Positions 6,662 to 12,513 of a DNA stretch of 12,513 nucleotides are shown here, piece by piece (position 1 is the first letter of the stretch; each line of letters opens with the position of its first letter). The notes beneath the pieces are model-generated. The model saw only the letters and a list, made by a program, of their open reading frames with translations, did no database searches and was not told the DNA's origin. Both the position numbers and the translations under genes were made by a program. This DNA is from an uncultured Comamonadaceae bacterium (GTDB taxonomy: Bacteria > Pseudomonadota > Gammaproteobacteria > Burkholderiales > Burkholderiaceae_C): the NCBI GenBank assembly GCA_937893415.1, contig CALBWZ010000105.1, positions 1-12,513 of the forward strand. Reading direction: 5' to 3'.

Positions 6662-8062
6662 CTAAGCATGCGCCAATGGCTGAACGTGCGCATTGGGCAT
6701 CAGCGTGTGCAACAGACTCATAAACAAATCCTGAATGCGGCGCAATGCTTGGTCGGTGTGTCCTTCAAAACGCAGCACCAACACGGGAGTCGTGTTAGAG
6801 GCCCGGATGAGGCCAAACCCATCAGGCCAATCGGCGCGCAACCCGTCAATGGTGCACAACTGGGCTGGACTTGCAAAGCCAACCGCATCAGCCTGAGCGA
6901 TCAACACCAACTGCTCCACCAAGGCATGCGCATCAGCGCCTGCGCAATCCACATTCAACTCTGGCGTAGACATGCTGGTAGGCAGTGCATTGAGCGTGGC
7001 GCTGGGATCGGTTTCACGGCTCAGTATCTCCAGCAAACGCGCTGCCGCATAAGTGCCATCGTCAAAGCCAAACCAACGTTCTTTGAAAAATATATGGCCA
7101 CTCATCTCACCACCCAGCGGGCTATTGAGCTCTTTCATGCGTGCTTTAACCAATGAGTGACCCGTTTTAAACATCACGGGTTCGCCACCGGCGGCTGTAA
7201 TTTCAGGTGCCAAGCGCTGGCTGCACTTCACATCAAACACAATGGCACCACCGGGGACGCGCGACAACACATCCCGTGCAAACAATACCATTTGACGGTC
7301 TGGATAGATGGTGTTGCCGTCGGTGGTGACCACACCAAGACGGTCACCATCGCCGTCGAACGCCAACCCTAGGTCGGCGTCACCGACTTGCACGGCAGCA
7401 ATAAGATCGCGCAAGTTTTCCGGCTTGCTGGGGTCTGGGTGGTGGTTGGGGAAATTGCCATCCACTTCACTGAACAACTCCACAACCTCGCAACCCAACG
7501 CACGCAAAATGTGGGGCGCAGAGGCACCCGCCACGCCATTGCCACTGTCCACCACAACTTTCAAAGGACGAGACAGCTGGATGTCGCCCACTATGCGCGA
7601 TGAGTAGGCCTCAAACACATCTAGCTGACGGATAGACCCAGGCGATACCTGAGGCTGCTCACCGACCACCATCGCATCGCGAAGACCAGTGATTTGTGCA
7701 CCATAAATGGCGTTACCCGCCATCACCATTTTGAAACCGTTGTAATTTTTAGGGTTGTGACTGCCCGTGATTTGTATGCCGCTGGTGCATAGGGTGTGGG
7801 CTGCAAAATACAGCATGGGCGTGGTCACCATGCCCACGTCAATCACATCGACCCCAGCCTTCACCAACCCATCACTGAGCGCTTGCAACAGCTCTAGGCC
7901 GCTCAAACGTCCATCCCGCCCAACCGCGACCGTGTTTTCACCCATCGCTTTGGCCTGGGTGCCAAAAGAAACGCCCAAAGCATGCGCGAATGCATGGGTC
8001 AGTTGCTCCGGCACAGTGCCGCGAATGTCGTAGGCCTTAAAGCAAGATGCTGGATAAGTCAT
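6662..8062 (-). CDS. Phosphomannomutase/phosphoglucomutase (AlgC-type alpha-D-phosphohexomutase)
   Basis: This cytoplasmic enzyme interconverts hexose 6-phosphates and 1-phosphates, supplying mannose 1-phosphate for GDP-mannose or glucose 1-phosphate for UDP/dTDP-glucose. The 466 residues match the family length. KAYDIRGTVPE at 9-19 is the usual N-terminus. ITGSHNPKNYNGFK (98-111) carries the catalytic phosphoserine S101. The magnesium loop FDGDGDRLG (235-243) has D236, D238 and D240. The sugar-recognition loop GEMSGH is at 318-323, and the phosphate-binding loop RASNTTP at 420-426. All key residues are present, so it should be active. Sequence alone does not separate mannose from glucose preference; the glycosyltransferase and waaA genes that follow suggest LPS core sugar supply. 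It is the first gene of the operon, transcribed away from the ogt gene, and no strong Shine-Dalgarno sequence precedes the ATG. Confidence 0.94.
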   Translation of the reverse strand: MTYPASCFKAYDIRGTVPEQLTHAFAHALGVSFGTQAKAMGENTVAVGRDGRLSGLELLQALSDGLVKAGVDVIDVGMVTTPMLYFAAHTLCTSGIQITGSHNPKNYNGFKMVMAGNAIYGAQITGLRDAMVVGEQPQVSPGSIRQLDVFEAYSSRIVGDIQLSRPLKVVVDSGNGVAGASAPHILRALGCEVVELFSEVDGNFPNHHPDPSKPENLRDLIAAVQVGDADLGLAFDGDGDRLGVVTTDGNTIYPDRQMVLFARDVLSRVPGGAIVFDVKCSQRLAPEITAAGGEPVMFKTGHSLVKARMKELNSPLGGEMSGHIFFKERWFGFDDGTYAAARLLEILSRETDPSATLNALPTSMSTPELNVDCAGADAHALVEQLVLIAQADAVGFASPAQLCTIDGLRADWPDGFGLIRASNTTPVLVLRFEGHTDQALRRIQDLFMSLLHTLMPNAHVQPLAHA

Positions 8063-8321
8063 AAGTGCAAACTAACAAATGTGAAATGGGGTGGCTTCTG
8101 GGCAATGTTGCCATTGTATGGACTACAAAGTCCCCTTTTTGAACGCTGATAGCCAAACGAATCACAAGCTTGCACAATGTCAGTGCAAGCGATGTGCCAA
8201 CTCAAACCCAAACTGTCAGTATTCAACACGTTGTTACCCAACCAGCCGAACCAAACTTGGCCGCAATACACGTCGGCCAGTGCCCCACAAGGGTCGTATC
8301 AGCATTTACATACACCAACCG
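8063..8321. other. Divergent intergenic region between the phosphomannomutase operon and ogt
   Basis: This 259-base stretch must hold the promoters for both the leftward LPS operon and the rightward ogt-eamA pair. It contains a small hairpin GGACT-ACAA-AGTCC (8120-8133) followed by TTTTT at 8136-8140, and a perfect inverted repeat described separately. A minus-strand TACAAT (8113-8118) could be a -10 box for the LPS operon, but the nearest -35-like sequence (TTCAAA) is 19 bases away, too far to be convincing. The plus-strand frame is open from 8091, but the peptide has no domain and looks non-coding. I recognise no RNA gene. Confidence 0.5.
8168..8190. promoter_or_regulatory. Perfect 8-bp inverted repeat, candidate operator or RNA hairpin
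   Basis: GCTTGCAC (8168-8175) and GTGCAAGC (8183-8190) are exact reverse complements separated by AATGTCA. No T tract follows on either strand, so it is not an intrinsic terminator. Its position between two divergent genes, about 105 bases from the phosphomannomutase start and 130 from the ogt start, and its 15-base centre-to-centre arm spacing would suit a dimeric transcription factor. No specific regulator is recognised. Confidence 0.5.
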
Positions 8322-8867
8322 ATGTCCAACCCACAACGCTTACTTATCGTCACCAGCCGTCTGGGCCACCAACAAGTCGCCCGCATTGCGTCACCGTATG
8401 GCCCTATGGTGGCTGCGGCCTGTGAAGGCAGCTTGTCTGGCTTGTGGTTTGAAGGACAGAAGCACTTCCCAGACCTGTCAGCCATTACAACAGGCGATAC
8501 ACAGCATCCAAACCACGTCAAACACCAACAGCTGTGGCGAACCCTAGAGGCGCAGTTAACCGCCTATGCTGCTGGCAACTTGCAGCACTTTGACTTGCCA
8601 CTTCACTTGTGCACGGGGACAGCATTCGGCCAGCGCGTTTGGCAGCGGCTGCTGCAAGTACCTTTCGGACACACCACCACATATGGCGAGCTTGCAACGC
8701 TGGTAAACAGCGCACCGCGTGCCACCGGTGGTGCTGTTGGAAGAAACCCCATAGCCATCATCGTGCCCTGCCACCGCGTGGTCGGCGTGAACGGCGCACT
8801 CACAGGCTATGCAGGTGGCATGCGCAATAAAACGGCATTGCTGCGTTTGGAACATTACTTTGACTGA
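8322..8867 (+). CDS. ogt: Methylated-DNA--protein-cysteine S-methyltransferase (O6-alkylguanine-DNA alkyltransferase)
   Basis: A suicide DNA repair protein that takes the alkyl group from O6-alkylguanine (or O4-alkylthymine) onto its own cysteine. The 181-residue protein has an N-terminal ribonuclease-H-like part (about 1-90) and a C-terminal active domain. In the latter, TTTYGELA (118-125) starts the DNA-binding helix-turn-helix, and ATGGAVGRNP (134-143) includes the probable arginine finger R141. The active-site motif PCHRVVG is at 149-155 with C150 as the acceptor. The length and the lack of an AraC/Ada N-terminal region make it Ogt-type and not Ada. The open frame extends back to 8091, but that stretch has no recognisable domain. 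ATG 8322 gives the normal family N-terminus, although no clear Shine-Dalgarno sequence precedes it. Its last codons overlap the next gene. Confidence 0.93.
   Translation: MSNPQRLLIVTSRLGHQQVARIASPYGPMVAAACEGSLSGLWFEGQKHFPDLSAITTGDTQHPNHVKHQQLWRTLEAQLTAYAAGNLQHFDLPLHLCTGTAFGQRVWQRLLQVPFGHTTTYGELATLVNSAPRATGGAVGRNPIAIIVPCHRVVGVNGALTGYAGGMRNKTALLRLEHYFD
8849..8851 (+). promoter_or_regulatory. Weak ribosome binding site supporting the TTG start of the EamA transporter
   Basis: GGA lies eight bases before the TTG at 8860 and inside the end of the ogt gene. It is short, but no better site serves the alternative ATG at 8809. It is the main local evidence for the TTG start, together with the overlap geometry. 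Confidence 0.4.
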
Positions 8868-9816
8868 CAACAACGCCGACGCAACCCAGGCGGTCGCGCC
8901 CGCACAAACTTGGCTGAACAAACTCAGCCAGCGCCCTTGGTGGGCAGATCTCTTGCTGCTGAGCGCTGTGTGGGGTTCATCTTTTATGTTCACCAAAATT
9001 GCGGCTCAAGATATTGGCGCCATGCCTACGGCATTTAGCCGCGTCGCCGTGGCCGCCCTGTTCTTGGTACCTTTGTTGCTCTGGAAACGCCACACAGCCT
9101 CACTCGCCCAGCATTGGAAAAAAGCTTTTTTAATAGGCATTTTTAATTCAGGCATTCCGTTTGCCGCCTACGCCTACGCGCTGCTCACCATCTCCACCAG
9201 CACAGGTGCCATCGTCAACGCCTCCACCGCCCTATTCGGTGCGGTCATTGCTTGGTTGTGGCTTAAAGACAAGCCAAGTCTCAGCCGAACAATTGGGCTG
9301 GTTCTTGGTTTCACTGGGGTCTGTTTGCTGGCCTTACAAAATGCACGCTCGGCACCCGCAGGCGACCTCGCAGCACAACTTGTTGGCATGCTGGTGTGTT
9401 TGTTGGCACCGCCGTGCTACGGCTTGTCTGCCAGCTACACCAAGCTGCACTTTTCGGGCGTACCCGCACTGGTATCGGCCACGGGCAGCCAACTGGGTGC
9501 TGCATTTTTTTTGGCACCCTTCGCGCTGTGGTTGTGGCCAGACCACGCCATGCAATGGGGCACCATAGGCTCACTGCTGGTCATCGGTGTGGTGTGCACA
9601 GGCATGGCTTATATATTGTTTTTTCGCATTATTGAGTCGGCTGGCGCCAGCAAGGCACTCACAGTGACCTACGCGGTGCCAATTTTTGCGGTGTTTTACG
9701 GTGTGACGTTTTTGGGTGAAACCATCACCATGCCCATGGTCTTGTGCGCCGGCGTTGTTTTGGTGGGTATCAGCCTGTCAACTGGCTTACTGCGCTTGCC
9801 TGGGACCAAGGCTTAA
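8860..9816 (+). CDS. EamA/DMT-superfamily transporter (RhaT/YdcZ-like exporter family)
   Basis: An inner-membrane protein of 318 residues with about ten hydrophobic segments in two repeats of five, typical of EamA (DUF6) drug/metabolite transporters. The first repeat opens with WWADLLLLSAVWGSSFMFTK and contains the family-typical STGAIVNASTALFGAVIAWL stretch. The second ends with a matching ALTVTYAVPIFAVFYGVTFL and a final helix. Members export amino acids, cofactors or other small metabolites, and the substrate here is unknown. I place the start at the TTG at 8860, which overlaps the ogt stop by eight bases and has GGA eight bases upstream. An in-frame ATG at 8809 would add 17 residues (QVACAIKRHCCVWNIT) lying wholly inside the conserved ogt C-terminus. 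The overlap suggests translational coupling with ogt. Confidence 0.88.
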   Translation: MTDNNADATQAVAPAQTWLNKLSQRPWWADLLLLSAVWGSSFMFTKIAAQDIGAMPTAFSRVAVAALFLVPLLLWKRHTASLAQHWKKAFLIGIFNSGIPFAAYAYALLTISTSTGAIVNASTALFGAVIAWLWLKDKPSLSRTIGLVLGFTGVCLLALQNARSAPAGDLAAQLVGMLVCLLAPPCYGLSASYTKLHFSGVPALVSATGSQLGAAFFLAPFALWLWPDHAMQWGTIGSLLVIGVVCTGMAYILFFRIIESAGASKALTVTYAVPIFAVFYGVTFLGETITMPMVLCAGVVLVGISLSTGLLRLPGTKA

Positions 9817-9865
9817 ATCAGGCACACCTAAACGCTGTTAACGTTTATTGGGTAATATCGCGATG

Positions 9866-9889
9866 GCAATTTCGCAATTTCGCAATTTT
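9866..9889 (+). repeat. Three tandem octamers upstream of the DUF1993 gene
   Basis: GCAATTTC occurs at 9866-9873 and 9874-9881, followed by the near copy GCAATTTT at 9882-9889. The array ends 22 bases before the DUF1993 start and leads into a T tract and the ribosome binding site. It could be a slippage-prone spacer or part of the 5' leader. A palindrome ATCGCGAT lies just upstream at 9857-9864. Confidence 0.7.
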
Positions 9890-9900
9890 TTTTAAGGATT

Positions 9901-9904
9901 AAGG
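9901..9904 (+). promoter_or_regulatory. Ribosome binding site of the DUF1993 gene
   Basis: AAGG lies seven bases before the ATG at 9912. A second purine run AAGGA at 9894-9898 is 13 bases away, rather far to serve this start. The start at 9912 matches the usual beginning of the family. Confidence 0.6.
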
Positions 9905-9911
9905 TTTACCC

Positions 9912-10418
9912 ATGACCATTTCTATGTACCAGGCCAGCGTGCCAAGAATTACCAATATGTTGAACAACCTGGGTGCTATTTTGGACAAGGCTCAAGCGCA
10001 CGTAGATGCCAAGAAATTAGATGCAGCAGCACTCACCAATGCCAGGCTTTTCCCAGACATGTTGGCCATGAACCGCCAAGTACACATTGCCACCGACACC
10101 GCAAAAGGCGTTGTAGCGCGCCTAGCTGGTGTTGAGATACCAGCCTATGAAGACAACGAAATAAGTTTTGCAGACCTCAAGGCGCGCGTTGACAAAACAG
10201 TTGCTTTTGTTCAAAGCTTTAGCCCTGAACAGATCGATGGTACTGAAGACAAGGCCATCGTGACCAAACGCGGGGACAAAGAAACGCACTACACAGGCAT
10301 GCAATTTTTATTGGGCCATGCCATGCCAAATGTGTACTTTCATGTCACCACTGCTTACAACATTCTGCGTCACAACGGCGTTGAAATTGGCAAGAAAGAT
10401 TACTTAGGCCAACCCTAG
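9912..10418 (+). CDS. DUF1993 domain-containing protein (DinB-like helical bundle expected)
   Basis: A 168-residue protein that I recognise from its overall pattern as DUF1993 (COG3812), a family of unknown function common in proteobacteria and fungi. Typical blocks are MYQASVPRITNMLNNL (5-20), LTNARLFPDMLAMNRQVHIATDTAKG (41-66), and HVTTAYNILRHNGVEIGKKDYLG (144-166). H58, H144 and H154 are candidates for family-conserved residues, and the protein is expected to be an all-helical DinB-like bundle. The length is full for the family. There is no signal peptide or membrane helix, so it should be cytoplasmic. It has its own ribosome binding site and is followed by a strong terminator, so it is probably transcribed alone. 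No function can be assigned from its neighbours. Confidence 0.9.
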   Translation: MTISMYQASVPRITNMLNNLGAILDKAQAHVDAKKLDAAALTNARLFPDMLAMNRQVHIATDTAKGVVARLAGVEIPAYEDNEISFADLKARVDKTVAFVQSFSPEQIDGTEDKAIVTKRGDKETHYTGMQFLLGHAMPNVYFHVTTAYNILRHNGVEIGKKDYLGQP

Positions 10419-10481
10419 AACTTCGCTGAATCAGCTCGATTGACCAATCAGTAAAGAAGTAAATTCTTACCTCCTACCTGC

Positions 10482-10511
10482 AAAAGCTTTGCTGACCAGC
10501 AAGGCTTTTTT
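10482..10511 (+). terminator. Strong intrinsic terminator after the DUF1993 gene
   Basis: The arms AAGCTTTGCT (10484-10493) and AGCAAGGCTT (10498-10507) form a ten-pair stem with one T-G wobble and a four-base GACC loop. A run of six T follows at 10506-10511, and flanking A/T pairs lengthen the stem. This is a classical rho-independent terminator about 65 bases after the DUF1993 stop. It separates that gene from the acyl-CoA synthetase downstream. Confidence 0.88.
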
Positions 10512-10650
10512 CTTGCTGGGAACTGGACAGCGTCCCGTCACAAAAATTGGGATGTGTGTAATGCAAGTGACAACTTAAAGACCACGGCTGGGGGAAATGC
10601 CAATGAACATGTCACACGCCTGGTGTTAAATATTCAGCTTGTATCTTTGT

Positions 10651-10655
10651 AGGAG
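10651..10655 (+). promoter_or_regulatory. Ribosome binding site fixing the acyl-CoA synthetase start
   Basis: AGGAG lies eight bases before the ATG at 10664 but only two bases before the in-frame ATG at 10658. The spacing makes 10664 the likely start and shortens the protein by two residues. Confidence 0.75.
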
Positions 10656-10663
10656 CCATGACC

Positions 10664-12223
10664 ATGTCCCAGTCCATACACCCCGCGGTTCGCCGGCAAA
10701 CCATTGCCGATGCGCTGCGTCGCACCGCTATACGACTGCCTACCAAAACGGGCATCATCTGTGGCACCACCACATGGACTTATGCCGAATTTGATGCGCT
10801 GGTCACACGGCTCAGCAGCGGGCTTGCAAGCATTGGCGTGGCCGAAGGCGACAAGGTGGCGGTGTTGGCGCGTAACTCGCATGGCTTTGCGGCACTGCGG
10901 TTTGCTTTGGCCAGACGCGGTGCGGTGATGGTGCCGATCAACTTTATGCTCAAGGCAGACGAGATCGCCTACATCTTGCGCCACGCCGGGGCCAAGACGT
11001 TGGCCACAGACAGCGGTCTGGCAGAGATGGCGCAAGCGGCCAGTCAACTGGACACGCAGGTCACACAGTTCATCTGGCTACCGTCTGAAGACCCCAGCCA
11101 GCCCGTGGTGGGCATGCACAACTTTGACACGCTGGCCGCCTGCACCGATGCCATGCCAGATGTGCAATTGGGTAGCAGCGATGTGGCGCAAATTGTCTAC
11201 ACCAGCGGCACCGAGTCCAGCCCCAAAGGTGCTCAGCTCACGCACGATGCGGTGTTGTGGCAATACGTCAGCTGCGTCATAGACGCTGAAATTGCTGAGG
11301 CAGACGTGGCCTTGCATGCGCTGCCGCTGTACCACTGCGCTCAGTTAGATGTGTTTTTTGGCCCTGCAATTTATATGGGTAGCACCAACATCATCACGTC
11401 CAAGCCCACGCCAGACAACCTGCTGCCCATGATCGAACAATTCGGCATCACCAGTTTTTTTGCACCACCAACGGTGTGGATTGCGCTGCTGCGCTCCCCG
11501 CTGATGGACCCAGCTCGACTGACCCAGTTGGCCAAAGGCTATTACGGCGCATCCATCATGCCCGTTGAAGTACTGAAAGAATTGGCGACCCGTTTGCCAA
11601 ATGTGCGTTTGTGGAACCTGTATGGCCAAACAGAAATCGCGCCGCTGGCCACCCTACTGGGTCCAGAAGACCAGCTGCGAAAACCAGGCTCTTGTGGCAA
11701 AGCCGTGCGCAACGTTGAAACCCGCGTGGTGAATGACATGATGCAAGACGTGGCGGTAGACGAAGTGGGAGAAATTGTGCATCGCTCGCCCCATTTGATG
11801 CTGGGCTACCTGCACGACGACGAACGCACCAAAGCTGCCTTTGAAGGCGACTGGTTCCACAGTGGTGACTTGGGCGTGATTGACGACGAAGGCTACATCA
11901 CCGTGGTGGACCGCAAGAAAGACATGATCAAGACCGGCGGCGAAAACGTGGCCAGCCGCGAAGTAGAGGAAATGATTTACCGCTTGGCGCAGGTCAGTGA
12001 AGTGGCGGTGGTGGGCTTGCCCGATGCAAAATGGGTAGAGGCCGTCGCGGCGGTCATCGTTGTCAAAGTCGGTGAGACGCTTGACGAGGCCACAGTGATT
12101 GCGCATTGCGCGCAATACATGGCGGGCTTTAAGTGCCCAAAGCGTGTGATGTTTACCGACACACTGCCAAAAAATCCAAACGGTAAATTGTTAAAGCGAG
12201 AACTGCGCGAACGCTACGCATAA
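10664..12223 (+). CDS. Acyl-CoA synthetase (AMP-dependent synthetase/ligase, ANL superfamily)
   Basis: A 519-residue cytoplasmic enzyme expected to activate a carboxylic acid with ATP to an acyl-adenylate and then form the CoA thioester. The core motifs are complete. The phosphate loop YTSGTESSPKG is at 179-189, NLYGQTE at 318-324, HSGDLG at 399-404 with the ribose-binding aspartate D402, the hinge region DRKKDMIKTGGENV at 416-429, and NPNGKLLKREL at 506-516 with the adenylation lysine K508. The pattern fits medium- or long-chain fatty acyl-CoA ligases (FadD-like), but the substrate cannot be read from sequence and aromatic acids are possible. The start follows from AGGAG spacing. The gene stands after a strong terminator, so it should have its own promoter in 10512-10650, where I see no convincing -35/-10 pair. 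It converges with another ANL ligase 16 bases downstream. Confidence 0.93.
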   Translation: MSQSIHPAVRRQTIADALRRTAIRLPTKTGIICGTTTWTYAEFDALVTRLSSGLASIGVAEGDKVAVLARNSHGFAALRFALARRGAVMVPINFMLKADEIAYILRHAGAKTLATDSGLAEMAQAASQLDTQVTQFIWLPSEDPSQPVVGMHNFDTLAACTDAMPDVQLGSSDVAQIVYTSGTESSPKGAQLTHDAVLWQYVSCVIDAEIAEADVALHALPLYHCAQLDVFFGPAIYMGSTNIITSKPTPDNLLPMIEQFGITSFFAPPTVWIALLRSPLMDPARLTQLAKGYYGASIMPVEVLKELATRLPNVRLWNLYGQTEIAPLATLLGPEDQLRKPGSCGKAVRNVETRVVNDMMQDVAVDEVGEIVHRSPHLMLGYLHDDERTKAAFEGDWFHSGDLGVIDDEGYITVVDRKKDMIKTGGENVASREVEEMIYRLAQVSEVAVVGLPDAKWVEAVAAVIVVKVGETLDEATVIAHCAQYMAGFKCPKRVMFTDTLPKNPNGKLLKRELRERYA

Positions 12224-12239
12224 CCGGCGAAGAGCTGAC

Positions 12240-12513
12240 TCACACGCGGCGTGTTTGACCCACCCAGAATGGTTCACGAATGTCTTTTTTAAGCACCTTG
12301 CCAACGGCGCTGCGTGGCAACTGCGCCCACACCTCCACAGTTTTGGGCGTCTTCATGCCGCCCAAGCGCTCACGGCAAAACGCCATGATCTCGTCAGGCG
12401 ACACCGACTCACCAGTCTTAAGCTCGACCACAGCCTTAACGGCCTCGCCCCACTTCTCGTCTGGCACACCGATGACGGCGCAGTCTTGCACGCTGGGGTG
12501 GCTCCAAATGACC
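12240..12513 (-). CDS. C-terminal end of a second ANL-superfamily acyl-CoA ligase, cut by window end
   Basis: Only the last 90 or so residues are present, and the frame is open through the right edge. The visible part begins VIWSHPSVQDCAVIGVPDEK, with VQDCAVIGVPDEKWGEAVKAVV typical of the mobile C-terminal domain of acyl-CoA ligases. Near the end is LPRSAVGKVLKKDI, where the lysine after G (in VGK) corresponds to the adenylation lysine. The protein ends EPFWVGQTRRV. This domain swings between adenylate formation and thioester formation. It is a different protein from the neighbouring ligase: the two C-terminal domains share the family pattern but differ at most positions. A GTG at 12491 is in frame but is internal. 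Substrate unknown. Confidence 0.9.
   Translation of the reverse strand, partial: VIWSHPSVQDCAVIGVPDEKWGEAVKAVVELKTGESVSPDEIMAFCRERLGGMKTPKTVEVWAQLPRSAVGKVLKKDIREPFWVGQTRRV

Noticed and set aside
6153..6665. 170-residue plus-strand open frame inside the glycosyltransferase gene
   Set aside because: Composition is rich in His, Arg and Gln as expected for antisense of a coding gene, and it shows no motif.
8113..8142. Sigma-70 promoter for the LPS operon (TACAAT with TTCAAA, minus strand)
   Set aside because: The -10 box is reasonable, but the spacer is 19 bases and the -35 box is poor, so I mention it only in the intergenic description.
8091..8321. N-terminal extension of the Ogt protein from a GTG at 8091
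   Set aside because: The extra 77 residues are rich in Cys, Asn and Gln with no domain and would overlap the divergent promoter region. The family length is met from ATG 8322.
9829..9847. Terminator after the EamA gene from TAAACG ... CGTTTA
   Set aside because: The six-pair AT-rich stem has no following T tract, so termination is not supported.
9853..9858. TAATAT as a -10 box for the DUF1993 gene
   Set aside because: There is no acceptable -35 sequence 16-18 bases upstream, so it cannot be told from chance in an AT-rich stretch.
10567..10615. Inverted repeat GTGACA ... TGTCAC upstream of the acyl-CoA synthetase
   Set aside because: Only six bases per arm with a 37-base spacer, which is expected by chance.

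Overview
The window looks like an ordinary chromosomal segment of a betaproteobacterium, most likely Burkholderiales/Comamonadaceae (a Limnohabitans- or Rhodoferax-like freshwater lineage would fit). This rests on moderate GC content, on protein sequences that resemble my memory of that family (the PCMT-like, DUF1993 and LpcC-like proteins especially), and on tight gene packing. No database was consulted. There are no rRNAs, tRNAs, insertion sequences, integrases or CRISPR arrays, and no gap between genes longer than about 260 bases.

Left block, plus strand (1-4069): the C-terminal half of an RND inner-membrane efflux pump, a divergent PCMT-family methyltransferase, a small single-domain rhodanese, and a TolC-family outer-membrane channel protein with a signal peptide. 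The RND pump and the TolC protein are natural partners in a tripartite efflux system. The two small cytoplasmic enzymes between them have no obvious role in efflux.

Middle block, minus strand (8062 down to 4163): a three-gene operon of phosphomannomutase/phosphoglucomutase, a GT4 glycosyltransferase resembling the LpcC core mannosyltransferase, and the Kdo transferase WaaA. The genes are 17 and 7 bases apart. Together they suggest LPS inner-core synthesis: sugar-phosphate supply, Kdo transfer to lipid A, and addition of a hexose (perhaps mannose) to Kdo. The operon converges with tolC.

Right block, plus strand (8322-12223): starting from a divergent 259-base intergenic region that contains a perfect 8-bp inverted repeat, there is an Ogt-type DNA alkyltransferase overlapping an EamA/DMT transporter that probably starts at TTG. 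A DUF1993 protein follows, preceded by three tandem octamers and followed by a strong intrinsic terminator. Next is an acyl-CoA synthetase of the ANL superfamily. A second ANL ligase on the minus strand runs off the right edge and converges with the first, with 16 bases between their stop codons.

I found no convincing undescribed system. The points most worth a second look are the PCMT-like protein that lacks the usual substrate motif, the mannose-type LPS core operon, and a few short intergenic DNA structures.
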